The notes: generated by a model not told the origin, from the letters alone. 39,614 nt of DNA from an uncultured Lachnospiraceae bacterium (GCA_946544235.1 CAMNMC010000061.1:1-39614), one strand, 5' to 3'. Positions 26,957 through 36,116 are shown, numbered from the stretch's first letter. A program made the numbers and translations.

Positions 26957-27129
26957 CTTTGCTTTGCTCCAGCATCATGTTCCATGATGCTGCTCAGCTG
27001 CTGCGCAGCTGCGGTCGTGTTTCACACGACGAGTCCTCACTTCGTTCGGATCATGGGACCATCATCCACTTCGTGGATGCAATCCCATGACTTATTTGTT
27101 GCGCTTTTGTTATTATTGGTGGTATACGA
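26957..27129. other. Cluster of short hairpins, possible non-coding RNA
   Basis: Four hairpins follow one another: AGCATCATG/CATGATGCT (26971-26991), CAGCTG/CAGCTG (26995-27011), GTCGTGT/ACACGAC (27014-27030), and TCATGGGA/TCCCATGA (27051-27090) enclosing CATCCAC/GTGGATG. Three of the loops are TTC. A 77-codon frame across it is not credible as a gene, because it has no ribosome binding site and its sequence is dictated by the palindromes. Its role is unknown. Confidence 0.6.
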
Positions 27130-27158
27130 TTGTCATATGAAAAACATAGAATTATTAT
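27130..27158 (+). promoter_or_regulatory. Promoter of the 1032-aa protein gene
   Basis: TTGTCA at 27130-27135 and TATTAT at 27153-27158 with a 17-base spacer. It gives a leader of about 75 nt with a GAAGGAG ribosome binding site. Confidence 0.65.
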
Positions 27159-27238
27159 TGTTTTTTAGCGGATGAAATAATGATAATATAAACAAAACAA
27201 AGGATAATTATTTACCTAATAAAGAAGGAGATAAAGTC

Positions 27239-30200
27239 ATGCCACAGCCACAGAAATTAGTTGATATTTATTCAATCGATGAGATCAAACGTATGACGAA
27301 CATCGCAGGATCCGTACTGTATGGTATCCTCGGAGATACTTTACCGGATAATGAAAAGTTTGCGCTTCTCAGACAGATAAATACTTATGATATTGTTCAG
27401 ACCAAGCCTGAGTACATATATCCGGTTTATAAAAATGTCATGCCGGGCTTTGCCGAGAGATTTAACGACGTAGATGAGTTTGACACTATTGTCAAGCTTA
27501 ATGAGACGAGAAAGAATATTCCGTCAGACAATTACTATGGCAACAACGACTCTTCAGCAACGAGTTATCTTGATGATACCTTTGAGGAGGTTATTAAGTA
27601 TTCCATAGAGCCTTTCAAGAAAATATCACAGCATCTGGACAACTATCTGAAGACGGCAATCCTTTCAGACAGTGAGATTGAATATGTAAAGACCTATAAG
27701 ACTGTTGTTGACTGCATAGCAAATGGCAAGAGTATTAACCAGGTAATATATAAAAATCCTGCTTTCATGGTTTCTGAGCGATTTACCGGAGCTATGCTTA
27801 AAACAGAGACATATGGCGTGGCTCTTGAGATAACGAATGCAGAGAATAATGAGATTGGATTCGTATTGAAGAATAACTCTGATAAGAAAACGGTAAACTG
27901 GAAGAAAACGGTTCTTTCGATTGATAAAACTCCGATCATGGATATGATCAGACAGGGAAATAAGATCCAGGATGACCTTGCTGCATTTGAGATAGGCAAT
28001 CTCAGCAGGGAGCAGCTTAAGAAGAGCTATAGAGACTATATTAAAACCTGCGAGAAGATGTTCACGATGTCGCAGGAGGAGTTCGACAAGATACAGGCCA
28101 GAGGCGGTCTTCAGAACAACTACGACAACTTTGTAAGCGGCTCAAGATCACATAACTATGCCCAGTATGATGCTGAAGCAAGACTTCAGCTTCTTGAGGC
28201 AGGCTATCCGATGTCTGATATCCCTGTCATGGCTCAGTTCTATGTAAATATGAAGCAGCTGAGCAGAAAGAATAATCTTCCGGGCGGAGATAAGTCAGAG
28301 AAGATTGATGCTGAATGTCAGGCTATGGAAGAGGTCTGGAACAGTGTAGTTAAGGCTCCTACGAAGGCTGATACACTTAATCTCGAGAGCAGAAAGCAGG
28401 GTATTGACAGACTTGCAAACTATACAAGAGATCTTATCGGCAGGATTGGTAACGGCGAATTCAAGAATACAGACCTTAATGAGGGCAGAGCAATGGCCAC
28501 AATCCTTAAGGGGATTGAAACCAGAAAGGCAGCTGAGCCGAGCTTAAATGAGAAGATAGTTCTTGCCGGAACTGCAAAGGATATGTTCAATGCATTCAGA
28601 ACAGTTGATCCTACGCATATCATATCTTCTTCAGAGTTCAAGGCTATGAAGAAGGCTGTTGAGAATCTTGCGTGGGTAAACAAGAAGGAGAATCCTGCAA
28701 AATACGATCTTCTTCGTGATGAGGTAATCAAGGCTACCAAGGCTTACCTCACAATGAAGAATAAAGAGATGAAGGATGGCAAGCATAAGAGGTCTGATCG
28801 TGAAGCTAAAAGAGTAAATTTTGCCAACGCTATCTATGACAGACTGACTCTTACCAAAACCAGAGATTACTACAGAGAGGCTGCCAAAGACAAGCGCTTT
28901 GTTGTAAATGATGATCTCTCATTTAAGAATGCCAAGGCATTCATCAGAGCAGAGAGACAGCTTAACTACGGAAGAAAGCAGTTTATTTCAGAACTTGAAG
29001 GTATAGCAAATGTCCTGATCAACACTCAGGATGACAGAAATAAGAATTTCGAAAACACTGAAGAGCTTGAGGGTTCAACCTCATATCAGCTTATGACTCA
29101 GTCACTTCAGCTTGCAATCAATAAACTGAAGAATCCTAATTCTAAACCGGATGACGTTAAGAGAGCACTCAGCCAGTATAATAAATGTGCCAGAAAATAT
29201 ATCAAGGAACATGAAGGCATAATATTTGGACCTGGAACAGGAAAGGGTCAGTCCAGACTTGAGATGGCAAAATACGGTGCAGGTCTTGTTCCGGGTATGA
29301 TCAACTGCTATGACAATATGAGACGCGAGTTTAATCCTGTAAAGGATGAAACAGGCAAATCATATATGGATATGACAGCTCAGGAAATCGAGGATATGTC
29401 ATTCCACCTTGAGGAGCTTCATGAGCAGGAAATGCTCAGTAGTTCTACCATCAGGACTGCGGATAATTTTGAGAGAACCTTTGAGTCTTCAAAGAAACAG
29501 ATTGAGGTCAGGAAGCTTATTTCTGAGAAGAATAAGTTTATGAGTTCAAATTATTTCACCGATGCCAAGAGTGACAGATATGTTGCTCAGAAGAGCGGTG
29601 CAAGTGTTTCAGAGCTTGCAGGTAACTTCATCGCGAAGAAATACCTCGATAAGGTCTACAAGGTTGGCATTAAGCCTGAGGAGCTTGAGCAGATTGAGGA
29701 GGAGATTAAGAACGGAACCTACGACAGAGAGGTTGCTAGACTCCAGAAGAATCCTGTATTTAAGGCTGTTGTGAAGGGGTATCCTGAGAAGGCTTACAGC
29801 AAGTGGGAGGCAGTTGAGAGGAAGGCTGCCAAGATCCAGTCTGACTGCCAGAAGGAGCTTGATGACAATCTTAAGTTCAGAGTAGAGAATTGTACTACTC
29901 AGGGCGAATTTATCATTAATTACCACAGAAATGATATATGCGAGAATGCTGCTTCTGTAATGGTAAATCAGTCGATTGCGTCTAAGTCCGGTCAGATCAT
30001 TGCTCAGGCAATCGCTGCCGATTCAAGTATAGATGCAAACGATGTTATTAAGGGACTTATTGAGAAGGAAACGCAGAACCTTAAGAATAAAGAGAATTAC
30101 AGAGATAAGAATAATCGTGACCAGTTCGGTATTCATGAGTATGATGGCGATGTTAAGAGCGCTGAGACTATGCAGAAATACATCAGTAACGCAGCAAACA

Positions 30201-30337
30201 GAAAGAATGTATTTAACAGAATAGTGAACAGTACTCAGACATCACTTAAGAATAACGAGGTTAACAGAGTTGCAGCAGTGAGAGCTCAGAGACAGCTCGA
30301 TGCGGCAAATAAGAGACCTTCAGCAATGGGCCGCTAG
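27239..30337 (+). CDS. Large hypothetical cytosolic, mostly helical protein
   Basis: A 1032-residue protein not recognised as a member of any family. It has no signal peptide, no membrane helix, no sortase signal and no clear repeats. It is rich in Lys, Glu, Asn, Gln and Arg, with long amphipathic helix-like stretches, for example around residues 370-560 and 720-900, suggesting an elongated helical or coiled-coil protein. The C-terminus (QRQLDAANKRPSAMGR) is basic. A GPGTGKGQS stretch near residue 663 only superficially resembles a Walker A motif. The gene has its own promoter and a very strong GAAGGAG site, so it is probably well expressed and monocistronic. Its stop overlaps that of the convergent regulator gene. 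Possible roles (structural, scaffold, or secreted effector without classical signal) cannot be told apart from sequence. Confidence 0.85.
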   Translation: MPQPQKLVDIYSIDEIKRMTNIAGSVLYGILGDTLPDNEKFALLRQINTYDIVQTKPEYIYPVYKNVMPGFAERFNDVDEFDTIVKLNETRKNIPSDNYYGNNDSSATSYLDDTFEEVIKYSIEPFKKISQHLDNYLKTAILSDSEIEYVKTYKTVVDCIANGKSINQVIYKNPAFMVSERFTGAMLKTETYGVALEITNAENNEIGFVLKNNSDKKTVNWKKTVLSIDKTPIMDMIRQGNKIQDDLAAFEIGNLSREQLKKSYRDYIKTCEKMFTMSQEEFDKIQARGGLQNNYDNFVSGSRSHNYAQYDAEARLQLLEAGYPMSDIPVMAQFYVNMKQLSRKNNLPGGDKSEKIDAECQAMEEVWNSVVKAPTKADTLNLESRKQGIDRLANYTRDLIGRIGNGEFKNTDLNEGRAMATILKGIETRKAAEPSLNEKIVLAGTAKDMFNAFRTVDPTHIISSSEFKAMKKAVENLAWVNKKENPAKYDLLRDEVIKATKAYLTMKNKEMKDGKHKRSDREAKRVNFANAIYDRLTLTKTRDYYREAAKDKRFVVNDDLSFKNAKAFIRAERQLNYGRKQFISELEGIANVLINTQDDRNKNFENTEELEGSTSYQLMTQSLQLAINKLKNPNSKPDDVKRALSQYNKCARKYIKEHEGIIFGPGTGKGQSRLEMAKYGAGLVPGMINCYDNMRREFNPVKDETGKSYMDMTAQEIEDMSFHLEELHEQEMLSSSTIRTADNFERTFESSKKQIEVRKLISEKNKFMSSNYFTDAKSDRYVAQKSGASVSELAGNFIAKKYLDKVYKVGIKPEELEQIEEEIKNGTYDREVARLQKNPVFKAVVKGYPEKAYSKWEAVERKAAKIQSDCQKELDDNLKFRVENCTTQGEFIINYHRNDICENAASVMVNQSIASKSGQIIAQAIAADSSIDANDVIKGLIEKETQNLKNKENYRDKNNRDQFGIHEYDGDVKSAETMQKYISNAANRKNVFNRIVNSTQTSLKNNEVNRVAAVRAQRQLDAANKRPSAMGR

Positions 30338-31758
30338 CGGTGCATCTGCAGCTTGCGGACAGCATCGACACGATTTTCGGAACCTGTCTTCTTCAGCAGG
30401 TTGGATATATGAAAACGAACGGTGCTTTTTGATATAAAGTATTTATCAGCAATCTCACTGTCACTGAGACCATCCTTTATACAACTAAGTATATCGGACT
30501 CTCTGGCGGTGAGATTGTATTGTTTAGAGAAATGTGCAAGGAGATTTTCCTCGGTAACAGGATGCTCCTTTGGTGCTTTTCCGAGCATATAATAAACAAA
30601 GAGTATAAGCAGAACGGAAAAGATAGCTGTTGATATCAGGAGCTGGGCTATCAGTGGGATTTCTACATAATAAAACAGAAGAGTTACGAAAACATCCACA
30701 AGCCTTGAAAGCATAAGGCCATATGCCGCAAAAGGCAGAAAGCAGGATGAATCCTTTTTCATGTCTGAGAAAGCAACTACTCTGTATACTGCAAGAAATC
30801 CGATGAAAAGGTAGCTTAAACAGACTGCCAGAGTTCCGTTTTCACTATGAAAGAGAATGGATGTGGCAATCAGCGGATAGGTCAGACTTGCAAGTGTGAA
30901 GAGTTCTCCGAGCGGTCTTGACTTGTCTATTATAAAGCCTGCAGAGATGAGCCCTACGGCATAGAAGGCTCTTCCAAGAGTAAAGTTTGCATTGGAGGTT
31001 CCCGGCAGTGACAGGTACAGTCCCGAACCGAGGGAACTTACAAATGACATAATGAGTATAAAAGAAGCAATCCATTTGAAGCTTTTCTTTATTTTCGGAC
31101 TTTTTTCCGAAGCCGGATCATAGTACATGGTTTCGGAATCGTTTTCCTTGTTCTGAAGTCCGTTTTCGGCGGTATCAGGAGATAATATCGGAAGATCGTC
31201 ACCATAATAAACTGTCATGATCGTTATAACTGCAAATATTATGTAAACATAAACGGCGGATTCTGAAACAAGAAATTTAGAACCGTCAATCAGTGTCATA
31301 AAATACGTTCCTACCGAAGCAACAGCATAGCTGAAGCCGTAGGATTTACCGAGTTCATTGTCCTTAACGAAGGAAGAGAGGAATGTGAGATAATACCCGA
31401 AATATATTCCGACCAGCAGGTTGAAGAGGCTTCCGAAGATTATTATGGAAGGGCCATTTTTGATAAGGAGCATACAGGACATAAACGGAATACCGATGAG
31501 CAGCGCCACGATAAAGGCCTGCTTCTTTCTGAAGAGCTTTGGTCTTCTGCGTACTATGAAGATGAAGAGTATTACTCCGAGAGCCTGCAGGAGATAATTG
31601 AGTCCTGAGGTTATAAGATCAACAAAACCATCGGAATAATAATCCGTAAGAATATACATCTGTGACATATATGCTGATCCGGTATAGAAAAAGCAGAATG
31701 CTACCATGAGAGTATAAAGTATAGTTTTGTTGTTTTTCATATTTCTTATCTTATCCAT
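30334..31758 (-). CDS. LuxR-type transcription regulator with 12-TM MFS-like N-terminal domain
   Basis: A 474-residue protein. Residues 12-395 hold about 12 hydrophobic segments arranged like a major facilitator protein. Residues about 412-474 are a LuxR/GerE helix-turn-helix (LTARESDILSCIKDGLSDSE, then IADKYFISKSTVRFHISNLLKKTGSENR). Such membrane-anchored LuxR regulators are known from anaerobic Actinobacteria and Firmicutes and are thought to sense a ligand at the membrane and act on nearby genes. The ATG at 31758 is preceded by AAAGAGG on the minus strand. It is divergent from the sortase-anchored surface protein, with a 300-bp shared upstream region holding a dyad, so that gene is a candidate target. 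The ligand is unknown. Confidence 0.9.
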   Translation of the reverse strand: MDKIRNMKNNKTILYTLMVAFCFFYTGSAYMSQMYILTDYYSDGFVDLITSGLNYLLQALGVILFIFIVRRRPKLFRKKQAFIVALLIGIPFMSCMLLIKNGPSIIIFGSLFNLLVGIYFGYYLTFLSSFVKDNELGKSYGFSYAVASVGTYFMTLIDGSKFLVSESAVYVYIIFAVITIMTVYYGDDLPILSPDTAENGLQNKENDSETMYYDPASEKSPKIKKSFKWIASFILIMSFVSSLGSGLYLSLPGTSNANFTLGRAFYAVGLISAGFIIDKSRPLGELFTLASLTYPLIATSILFHSENGTLAVCLSYLFIGFLAVYRVVAFSDMKKDSSCFLPFAAYGLMLSRLVDVFVTLLFYYVEIPLIAQLLISTAIFSVLLILFVYYMLGKAPKEHPVTEENLLAHFSKQYNLTARESDILSCIKDGLSDSEIADKYFISKSTVRFHISNLLKKTGSENRVDAVRKLQMHR

Positions 31759-31791
31759 TTGAAACTGCCTCTTTAAGATAAATATGAAAAG

Positions 31792-31820
31792 ATTTTAACA
31801 TATTAATTGTTTTTGAACAA
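31792..31820 (-). promoter_or_regulatory. Promoter of the LuxR-type regulator gene
   Basis: On the minus strand TTGTTC (31820-31815) and TAAAAT (31797-31792) are separated by 17 bases. Confidence 0.6.
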
Positions 31821-31825
31821 TATCT

Positions 31826-31842
31826 GCAAATGACGTATTTGC
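31826..31842. promoter_or_regulatory. Candidate operator dyad
   Basis: GCAAAT-gacgt-ATTTGC is a perfect 6-bp dyad with a 5-base spacer, placed directly upstream of the -35 of the regulator promoter. Its size fits a LuxR-type site. Binding is inferred. Confidence 0.45.
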
Positions 31843-32058
31843 GTGCCCTGTCATTAATCAAACTTGTTTTTTTATAAAATTTAATGATATGTTTATGATG
31901 TATTATTGGGAGAAATATGCCTTTCACCGGGTTACAAAAGGGGTGTTCTCAAATCGGATCATTTTTGAGGGGGAACTGAGAGCTATAAAGGTGATAGGAT
32001 TAATTGTTTCCCCTGATAGATTGAAATGATCCAAAGATATGATAACAGGAGGGATGTT

Positions 32059-35000
32059 ATGAAAAAAGCAGCAAAAAAGAGAGGCCTGTATTTTGCCCTG
32101 GCTTTTATGCTGACTGTGGGATTCTGTCTCGCAGGTATTCCGGCGAAAAGGGTTAGAGCAGGACTTGAGGGAGCCGTCCTTAAGATCGGCGATACGACCA
32201 TAGTTGATAATGGTCAGTTCGTTGATAATAATGATGGCGATGATGATGCCTATATCGGGCAGAATTTTAAAGTTGTAGAAGATGGAACCAATTACAGAAT
32301 CACGCTTTCACCGGGAGATTTCGGAGCTATCTATGTAAAAAATATGGCTCTGTTTATTTCGGTAGATGCATCGGGAGACTATAATATCGCAAAGAATAAG
32401 GATGCAGATTCGGATTATTATGATTACTCGGTTTATTGTGAAGGTGGACGTATTGAATTTCTTGATGCACCTGCTCCACTCGATGGCAGTGAGGAGATTC
32501 TTCCAACATTCAATTTTGAAGGCGGAATCAGTAATGGCGGTGCAGCACTGAGATTCAGTGAAGGTACATTTTTTATTGGTAACGGATATGATCCGGCATC
32601 TGTCGGTATCGCAGGATTTGGTATAGCTCGTGAGCAGGACGAGCAGTATTCAATCTACCTTAAGGGACGCTGCTACGTCAATATTTATGCTGATACTGCT
32701 ATAGGCGGAGGCCCCGGACCTGACGATGCATATGCTTATGTCGAAGTTACAAATGGTGCGTTTTTACATATTGATGCCACTGAGTGTGCATGTGATGTTC
32801 CTGCACAGTATACTGTCAGCCATGAAGGTGGGGTTTATGTAACAAATGTTGAAGCCGGAGTTGATCAGGGTTCAAACAAGTATATCTGCAGCTATATTGA
32901 TCCTGATAAAGAAGGATATGATGTAAATTACCGTAAGCAGAACGACGGTGATCCAAGTGGCAAGCAGAACAATACAACCTACAAGGAAACGCAGAATGGT
33001 GACGATAATGAGTACTACTCAATGTCTCTTACAGATGGCGCACTTGAGCTTATTTCCAAGCAGAAGCAGCTTACAGCTTTCGGATGGAATACAACGGATA
33101 TTAAGAACGGCGGTGGTTTTAAGGTATTAAACGGTGTCGGATTCCTCATGAATGTTACTACCGACGAAGAGGGAAATGAAGATTATACCTATAACCTCAT
33201 CCAGGGAACGGAGCTTGAGATAGAAGTCCTTCCAAAGTACGGTTATCAGTTTAATGTAGATGATATTACACGTGCTGCTAATGATGTTGAAAAAGATGAT
33301 ATTAAAGCTCAGAATGATGTAGCTACATATAAGCTTCCTGTAAGTCTGTGGAACGTTCATCTTGCAGAAGCTTACAGAGGAGCTACAAACGATGCGGATG
33401 CATCGAAGGCAACAAGCATTGATGGTGCTAATATCGTACTTGATAAAGCTGAGGATACCAGTAATTTCAACGGAAATCTCAGACTCACTGTAGAAGATGC
33501 CGAGAATGCAAATGAAGAAGGTCTGATGAACGAACTTGGTGATGATAAGGATGATTATGAACTCTTTGGAGTATATGACCTTACAGTTAATTCCGTAGTT
33601 ACACAGGGTGATACTGATGGTGTGTGGAAATCAGAGCCTATTACGGAATTCCAGAAGGATGCTGAAGTTTATCTCTATCTTGAAGGAGAGGTAGAGCCGG
33701 GAACAAAGGCTAAGGTTGTTCGTGAGCATCAGAACGGAAAGAACGTTGAAACAGAAGTACTTGAAGGCGAGGTTGTTGAAGTACAGGTACCTGGAGAAAA
33801 TGGCGAAGGAACGAATTCTGTTCCTGCAGTACGCGTTAGTTCTGACAGATTTTCTACCTACGCTATCGCATTGGAAGCTACGTCTGATGACGATGACGAC
33901 GATGATGACGATGACGACGATGATGACGATGACGACGATGATGACAATGATGACGATGACGACGACGATGATGACGACGGTGACGGTGACGATGATGACA
34001 ACGATGACGAAGGTGACGACGATGTAGATGATGATGGTGACGGCGACGATATAGAGCCGGGGCCTGATCCTGAACCAATCCCTGAACCTGGCCCTGAAGA
34101 GCAGCGTATCCTTGTAAAGGATGAGGCAACAGGTATCAATGTCGAGATCAGAGCTTATGAGGGTACTGAACATTATAAGCTCAGAATTGAGAGCTTTGAT
34201 CTTTTGGGTGCGCCGGAGGATGAGCTTGCAGAGGGCAAGGAATTCCTGAATATACCTGAGGGATACGAATTCCTTGAGGCACATGAGATATTCATGTTAT
34301 CTGATATAAATGAGGAAGGCGAATTCACAGGAAAGTTTGATTATGAGGTTTATGGCAGAGAGCCGGTTATCTATATCCCGGTAGAACAGTACCTTGAGGT
34401 ATGTGATCTTAAACTTCTTTACTACGTTCATGATGATTGGGAAACAAAGGTTGAATATCCTGAGTTCACAATTGAGAACGGAATGCTTGTAGTATCAGGA
34501 GAAGGCATTGAAACAGATGGTGACTTTGTCTTACTCGGCAAGGCTATTGAATGGAACAGAATCACTATTACGGATCAAGCTACCGGAATAAGCGTTACAT
34601 TCCTTGCTCCGGATGGTCCTGAAAACTATAAGCTGGATATTGAAGAACAACTCGGTGAAATTAATGATGAAACTATGGATTATCTCAGATTAGTCTATGA
34701 TGTCCCTGAAGATTATGAAGTAGCTTCAGTTCCGGTGTTAAGGATCGTATCATCTGATCCGGATAAGGATATTACGTATTATAATCGTCTGCCGGTTACA
34801 TATTTACCGCTTGGTGAGGATGTAATTGAACTGTATAATATCAAAATACTCTATATAAATGCTGAAGATGAGTCAGATTACAAGTATCTCGATTTCACTG
34901 TTGAGGGTGGTAATGTCGTAATTGATCAGGAATTGGACGGAACCTTTGTCATCCTTGTTTCTCCGAAAGAGGCAGAAACAGAGGCTCCAACAGAAGAACC

Positions 35001-35238
35001 ATCTTCTGAGTCTGTGACAGAAGTGCCTTCAAGTGAAACACCAACATCAGAGGCAACTTCTGCCAAAGAAGCTGATATATCGACAGAGGCTGCGACAGAA
35101 GCAACTACTCAGGCCGGGGATTCTTCACCGCAGACCGGAGACAGCAGTGATCCTGCACTTATGCTTATGCTTCTCTTTGCATCGGCAGGTCTTGTGATCA
35201 TGTCTATGAAGAAGAGCAAAGAAATGAGAAATAAGTGA
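32059..35238 (+). CDS. Sortase-anchored surface protein with poly-Asp linker
   Basis: The product has 1059 residues. The start is ATG at 32059 with an AGGAGGG site; an upstream in-frame ATG at 32026 lacks a site and would precede the signal peptide. Residues 1-34 are a signal peptide ending VRA. Residues about 35-560 form one or more strand-rich extracellular regions of unclear family, followed by an SSDRFSTYAIALE segment common in Firmicute surface proteins. Residues 610-664 are an almost pure Asp tract, followed by a Pro-rich stretch (EPGPDPEPIPEPGPEE). Next come two related modules of about 140-150 residues beginning ILVKDEATGINVE and ITITDQATGISVTF, then a Glu/Thr/Ser-rich wall-spanning stretch. 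The end has the sortase-type signal SPQTGD, a hydrophobic segment and MKKSKEMRNK. It should be covalently attached to peptidoglycan. Confidence 0.9.
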   Translation: MKKAAKKRGLYFALAFMLTVGFCLAGIPAKRVRAGLEGAVLKIGDTTIVDNGQFVDNNDGDDDAYIGQNFKVVEDGTNYRITLSPGDFGAIYVKNMALFISVDASGDYNIAKNKDADSDYYDYSVYCEGGRIEFLDAPAPLDGSEEILPTFNFEGGISNGGAALRFSEGTFFIGNGYDPASVGIAGFGIAREQDEQYSIYLKGRCYVNIYADTAIGGGPGPDDAYAYVEVTNGAFLHIDATECACDVPAQYTVSHEGGVYVTNVEAGVDQGSNKYICSYIDPDKEGYDVNYRKQNDGDPSGKQNNTTYKETQNGDDNEYYSMSLTDGALELISKQKQLTAFGWNTTDIKNGGGFKVLNGVGFLMNVTTDEEGNEDYTYNLIQGTELEIEVLPKYGYQFNVDDITRAANDVEKDDIKAQNDVATYKLPVSLWNVHLAEAYRGATNDADASKATSIDGANIVLDKAEDTSNFNGNLRLTVEDAENANEEGLMNELGDDKDDYELFGVYDLTVNSVVTQGDTDGVWKSEPITEFQKDAEVYLYLEGEVEPGTKAKVVREHQNGKNVETEVLEGEVVEVQVPGENGEGTNSVPAVRVSSDRFSTYAIALEATSDDDDDDDDDDDDDDDDDDDDNDDDDDDDDDDGDGDDDDNDDEGDDDVDDDGDGDDIEPGPDPEPIPEPGPEEQRILVKDEATGINVEIRAYEGTEHYKLRIESFDLLGAPEDELAEGKEFLNIPEGYEFLEAHEIFMLSDINEEGEFTGKFDYEVYGREPVIYIPVEQYLEVCDLKLLYYVHDDWETKVEYPEFTIENGMLVVSGEGIETDGDFVLLGKAIEWNRITITDQATGISVTFLAPDGPENYKLDIEEQLGEINDETMDYLRLVYDVPEDYEVASVPVLRIVSSDPDKDITYYNRLPVTYLPLGEDVIELYNIKILYINAEDESDYKYLDFTVEGGNVVIDQELDGTFVILVSPKEAETEAPTEEPSSESVTEVPSSETPTSEATSAKEADISTEAATEATTQAGDSSPQTGDSSDPALMLMLLFASAGLVIMSMKKSKEMRNK
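33886..34050 (+). repeat. Low-complexity GAT/GAC tract coding poly-Asp
   Basis: 165 bases of mixed GAT and GAC codons with a few Asn, Gly, Glu and Val interruptions, coding a 55-residue acidic linker. The alternating codons and 9-12-base internal repeats make length change by slippage likely. Confidence 0.9.
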
Positions 35239-35319
35239 TCATTTATATGATCATAATTGAAAAATGATATTTGATCATTATTGATCATAACAAAGGGGCT
35301 GCCGGTTCGGCAGCCCCTT
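35236..35319 (+). terminator. TGATCA-rich spacer and GC-rich terminator-like hairpin
   Basis: Four TGATCA palindromes lie within about 52 bases after the surface protein stop, the first overlapping the stop codon. Then a 10-bp stem GGGGCTGCCG/CGGCAGCCCC (35295-35317) follows. The T-run is poor (TTA), but placement between convergent genes fits a terminator. Confidence 0.65.
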
Positions 35320-35406
35320 ACGTCTTATATGAATATGTGATGCTACGTATATGTTGATATATGGAGGTAATAATACGTCGGACCATGGAGTATATGATGC
35401 TGTGTA

Positions 35407-36006
35407 TTATCTCTCCGACAATTCGTCGAGTGTTTTACCATAAGATGGGATGAAATCACGCATAAAATCAGAAACCTCAGGAAGCTCATCGGCAAGATTG
35501 GTGAGCTTCTTTTCTATGCTCGCCTTTGCACTGCGGAATTCTCTGTTACCGGAGTTTTCTTCTTCAATACATTTGATATAGGCGGAGAGCTTGTCGGCAG
35601 CCTTGACGAGACGACGCATGTAGCGGTCGTTTTCGGTGTTTTCTGCTCTGTAAAGCTTCTCGAATTCAGGTCGCAGGTCGTTAGGAAGCTCATTCAGAAG
35701 TTTCTTCTCGGCGATTGATTCAACCTCCTTGTAGGCTGCTTTGATATCCTCGTTGTAATATTTTACTGGGGTAGGCATATCGCCTGTGATGATCTCCGAA
35801 GAATCATGATAGAGTCCGATAAGAGCGGCCTTATCACTGTCGAGGGATTTGCCGTAGCGTACATTTCCGATAACGCATAAAGCGTGTGAGATCATCGCTA
35901 CCTCAAGACTGTGCTCTGACAGATTCTCGGCCCTTGAGTTTCTCATGAGCGCCCAACGCTCGATATATTTCATTCTTGATATAGTTGCAAAGAAATTGTA
36001 GTTCAT
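35407..36006 (-). CDS. yfbR: HD-domain 5'-deoxynucleotidase YfbR-like
   Basis: A 199-residue protein of the YfbR/HDDC2 group of HD phosphohydrolases. Metal and substrate residues are visible: R17-W18, H32 (in AENLSEHSLEVAM), H67-D68 (in GLYHDSSEIITGDMPTPVK) with E71 and D76, and a late Asp in KAADKLSAYIKC. These match the pattern of the E. coli enzyme with a one-residue shift. YfbR hydrolyses deoxyribonucleoside 5'-monophosphates to nucleosides and helps control nucleotide pools in the cytosol. The length is normal. It is divergent from the DHH phosphoesterase gene, convergent with the surface protein gene, and probably transcribed alone. Confidence 0.93.
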   Translation of the reverse strand: MNYNFFATISRMKYIERWALMRNSRAENLSEHSLEVAMISHALCVIGNVRYGKSLDSDKAALIGLYHDSSEIITGDMPTPVKYYNEDIKAAYKEVESIAEKKLLNELPNDLRPEFEKLYRAENTENDRYMRRLVKAADKLSAYIKCIEEENSGNREFRSAKASIEKKLTNLADELPEVSDFMRDFIPSYGKTLDELSER

Positions 36007-36116
36007 ATTTTCACCATCCGCTTTTTATTTATGACATAATTATATCTGTGTGTATTGCTTAATTCAATACAAACATTCAAAGCGAGAGAAGGTGTGATAA
36101 TAATTGTACATTTCTT

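Larger units (their letters stand above)
31759..32058. promoter_or_regulatory. Divergent control region between LuxR-type regulator and surface protein
   Basis: It contains the minus-strand promoter (31792-31820), a dyad GCAAATgacgtATTTGC (31826-31842) right beside its -35, and a small CTCAAA/TTTGAG inverted repeat near 31949-31970. No clear plus-strand promoter was seen; a weak TATAAA lies at 31873. The plus-strand gene is preceded by ACAGGAGGG. Confidence 0.5.

Noticed and set aside
26942-27175. 77-codon frame downstream of ftsH
   Set aside because: It starts inside the nested hairpin element and crosses the hairpin cluster. Its Cys/His/Ser-rich product follows from palindromic DNA rather than coding selection.
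29229-29255. Walker A-like GPGTGKGQS in the 1032-residue protein
   Set aside because: Gly follows the Lys where Ser or Thr is needed, and no Walker B or strand-loop-helix context is visible.
33631-34284. Long antisense frames (Val/Ile-rich or Ser-rich) opposite the poly-Asp tract
   Set aside because: They are mirror products of the GAT/GAC repeat, and the plus-strand gene with signal peptide and sortase motif clearly uses the region.
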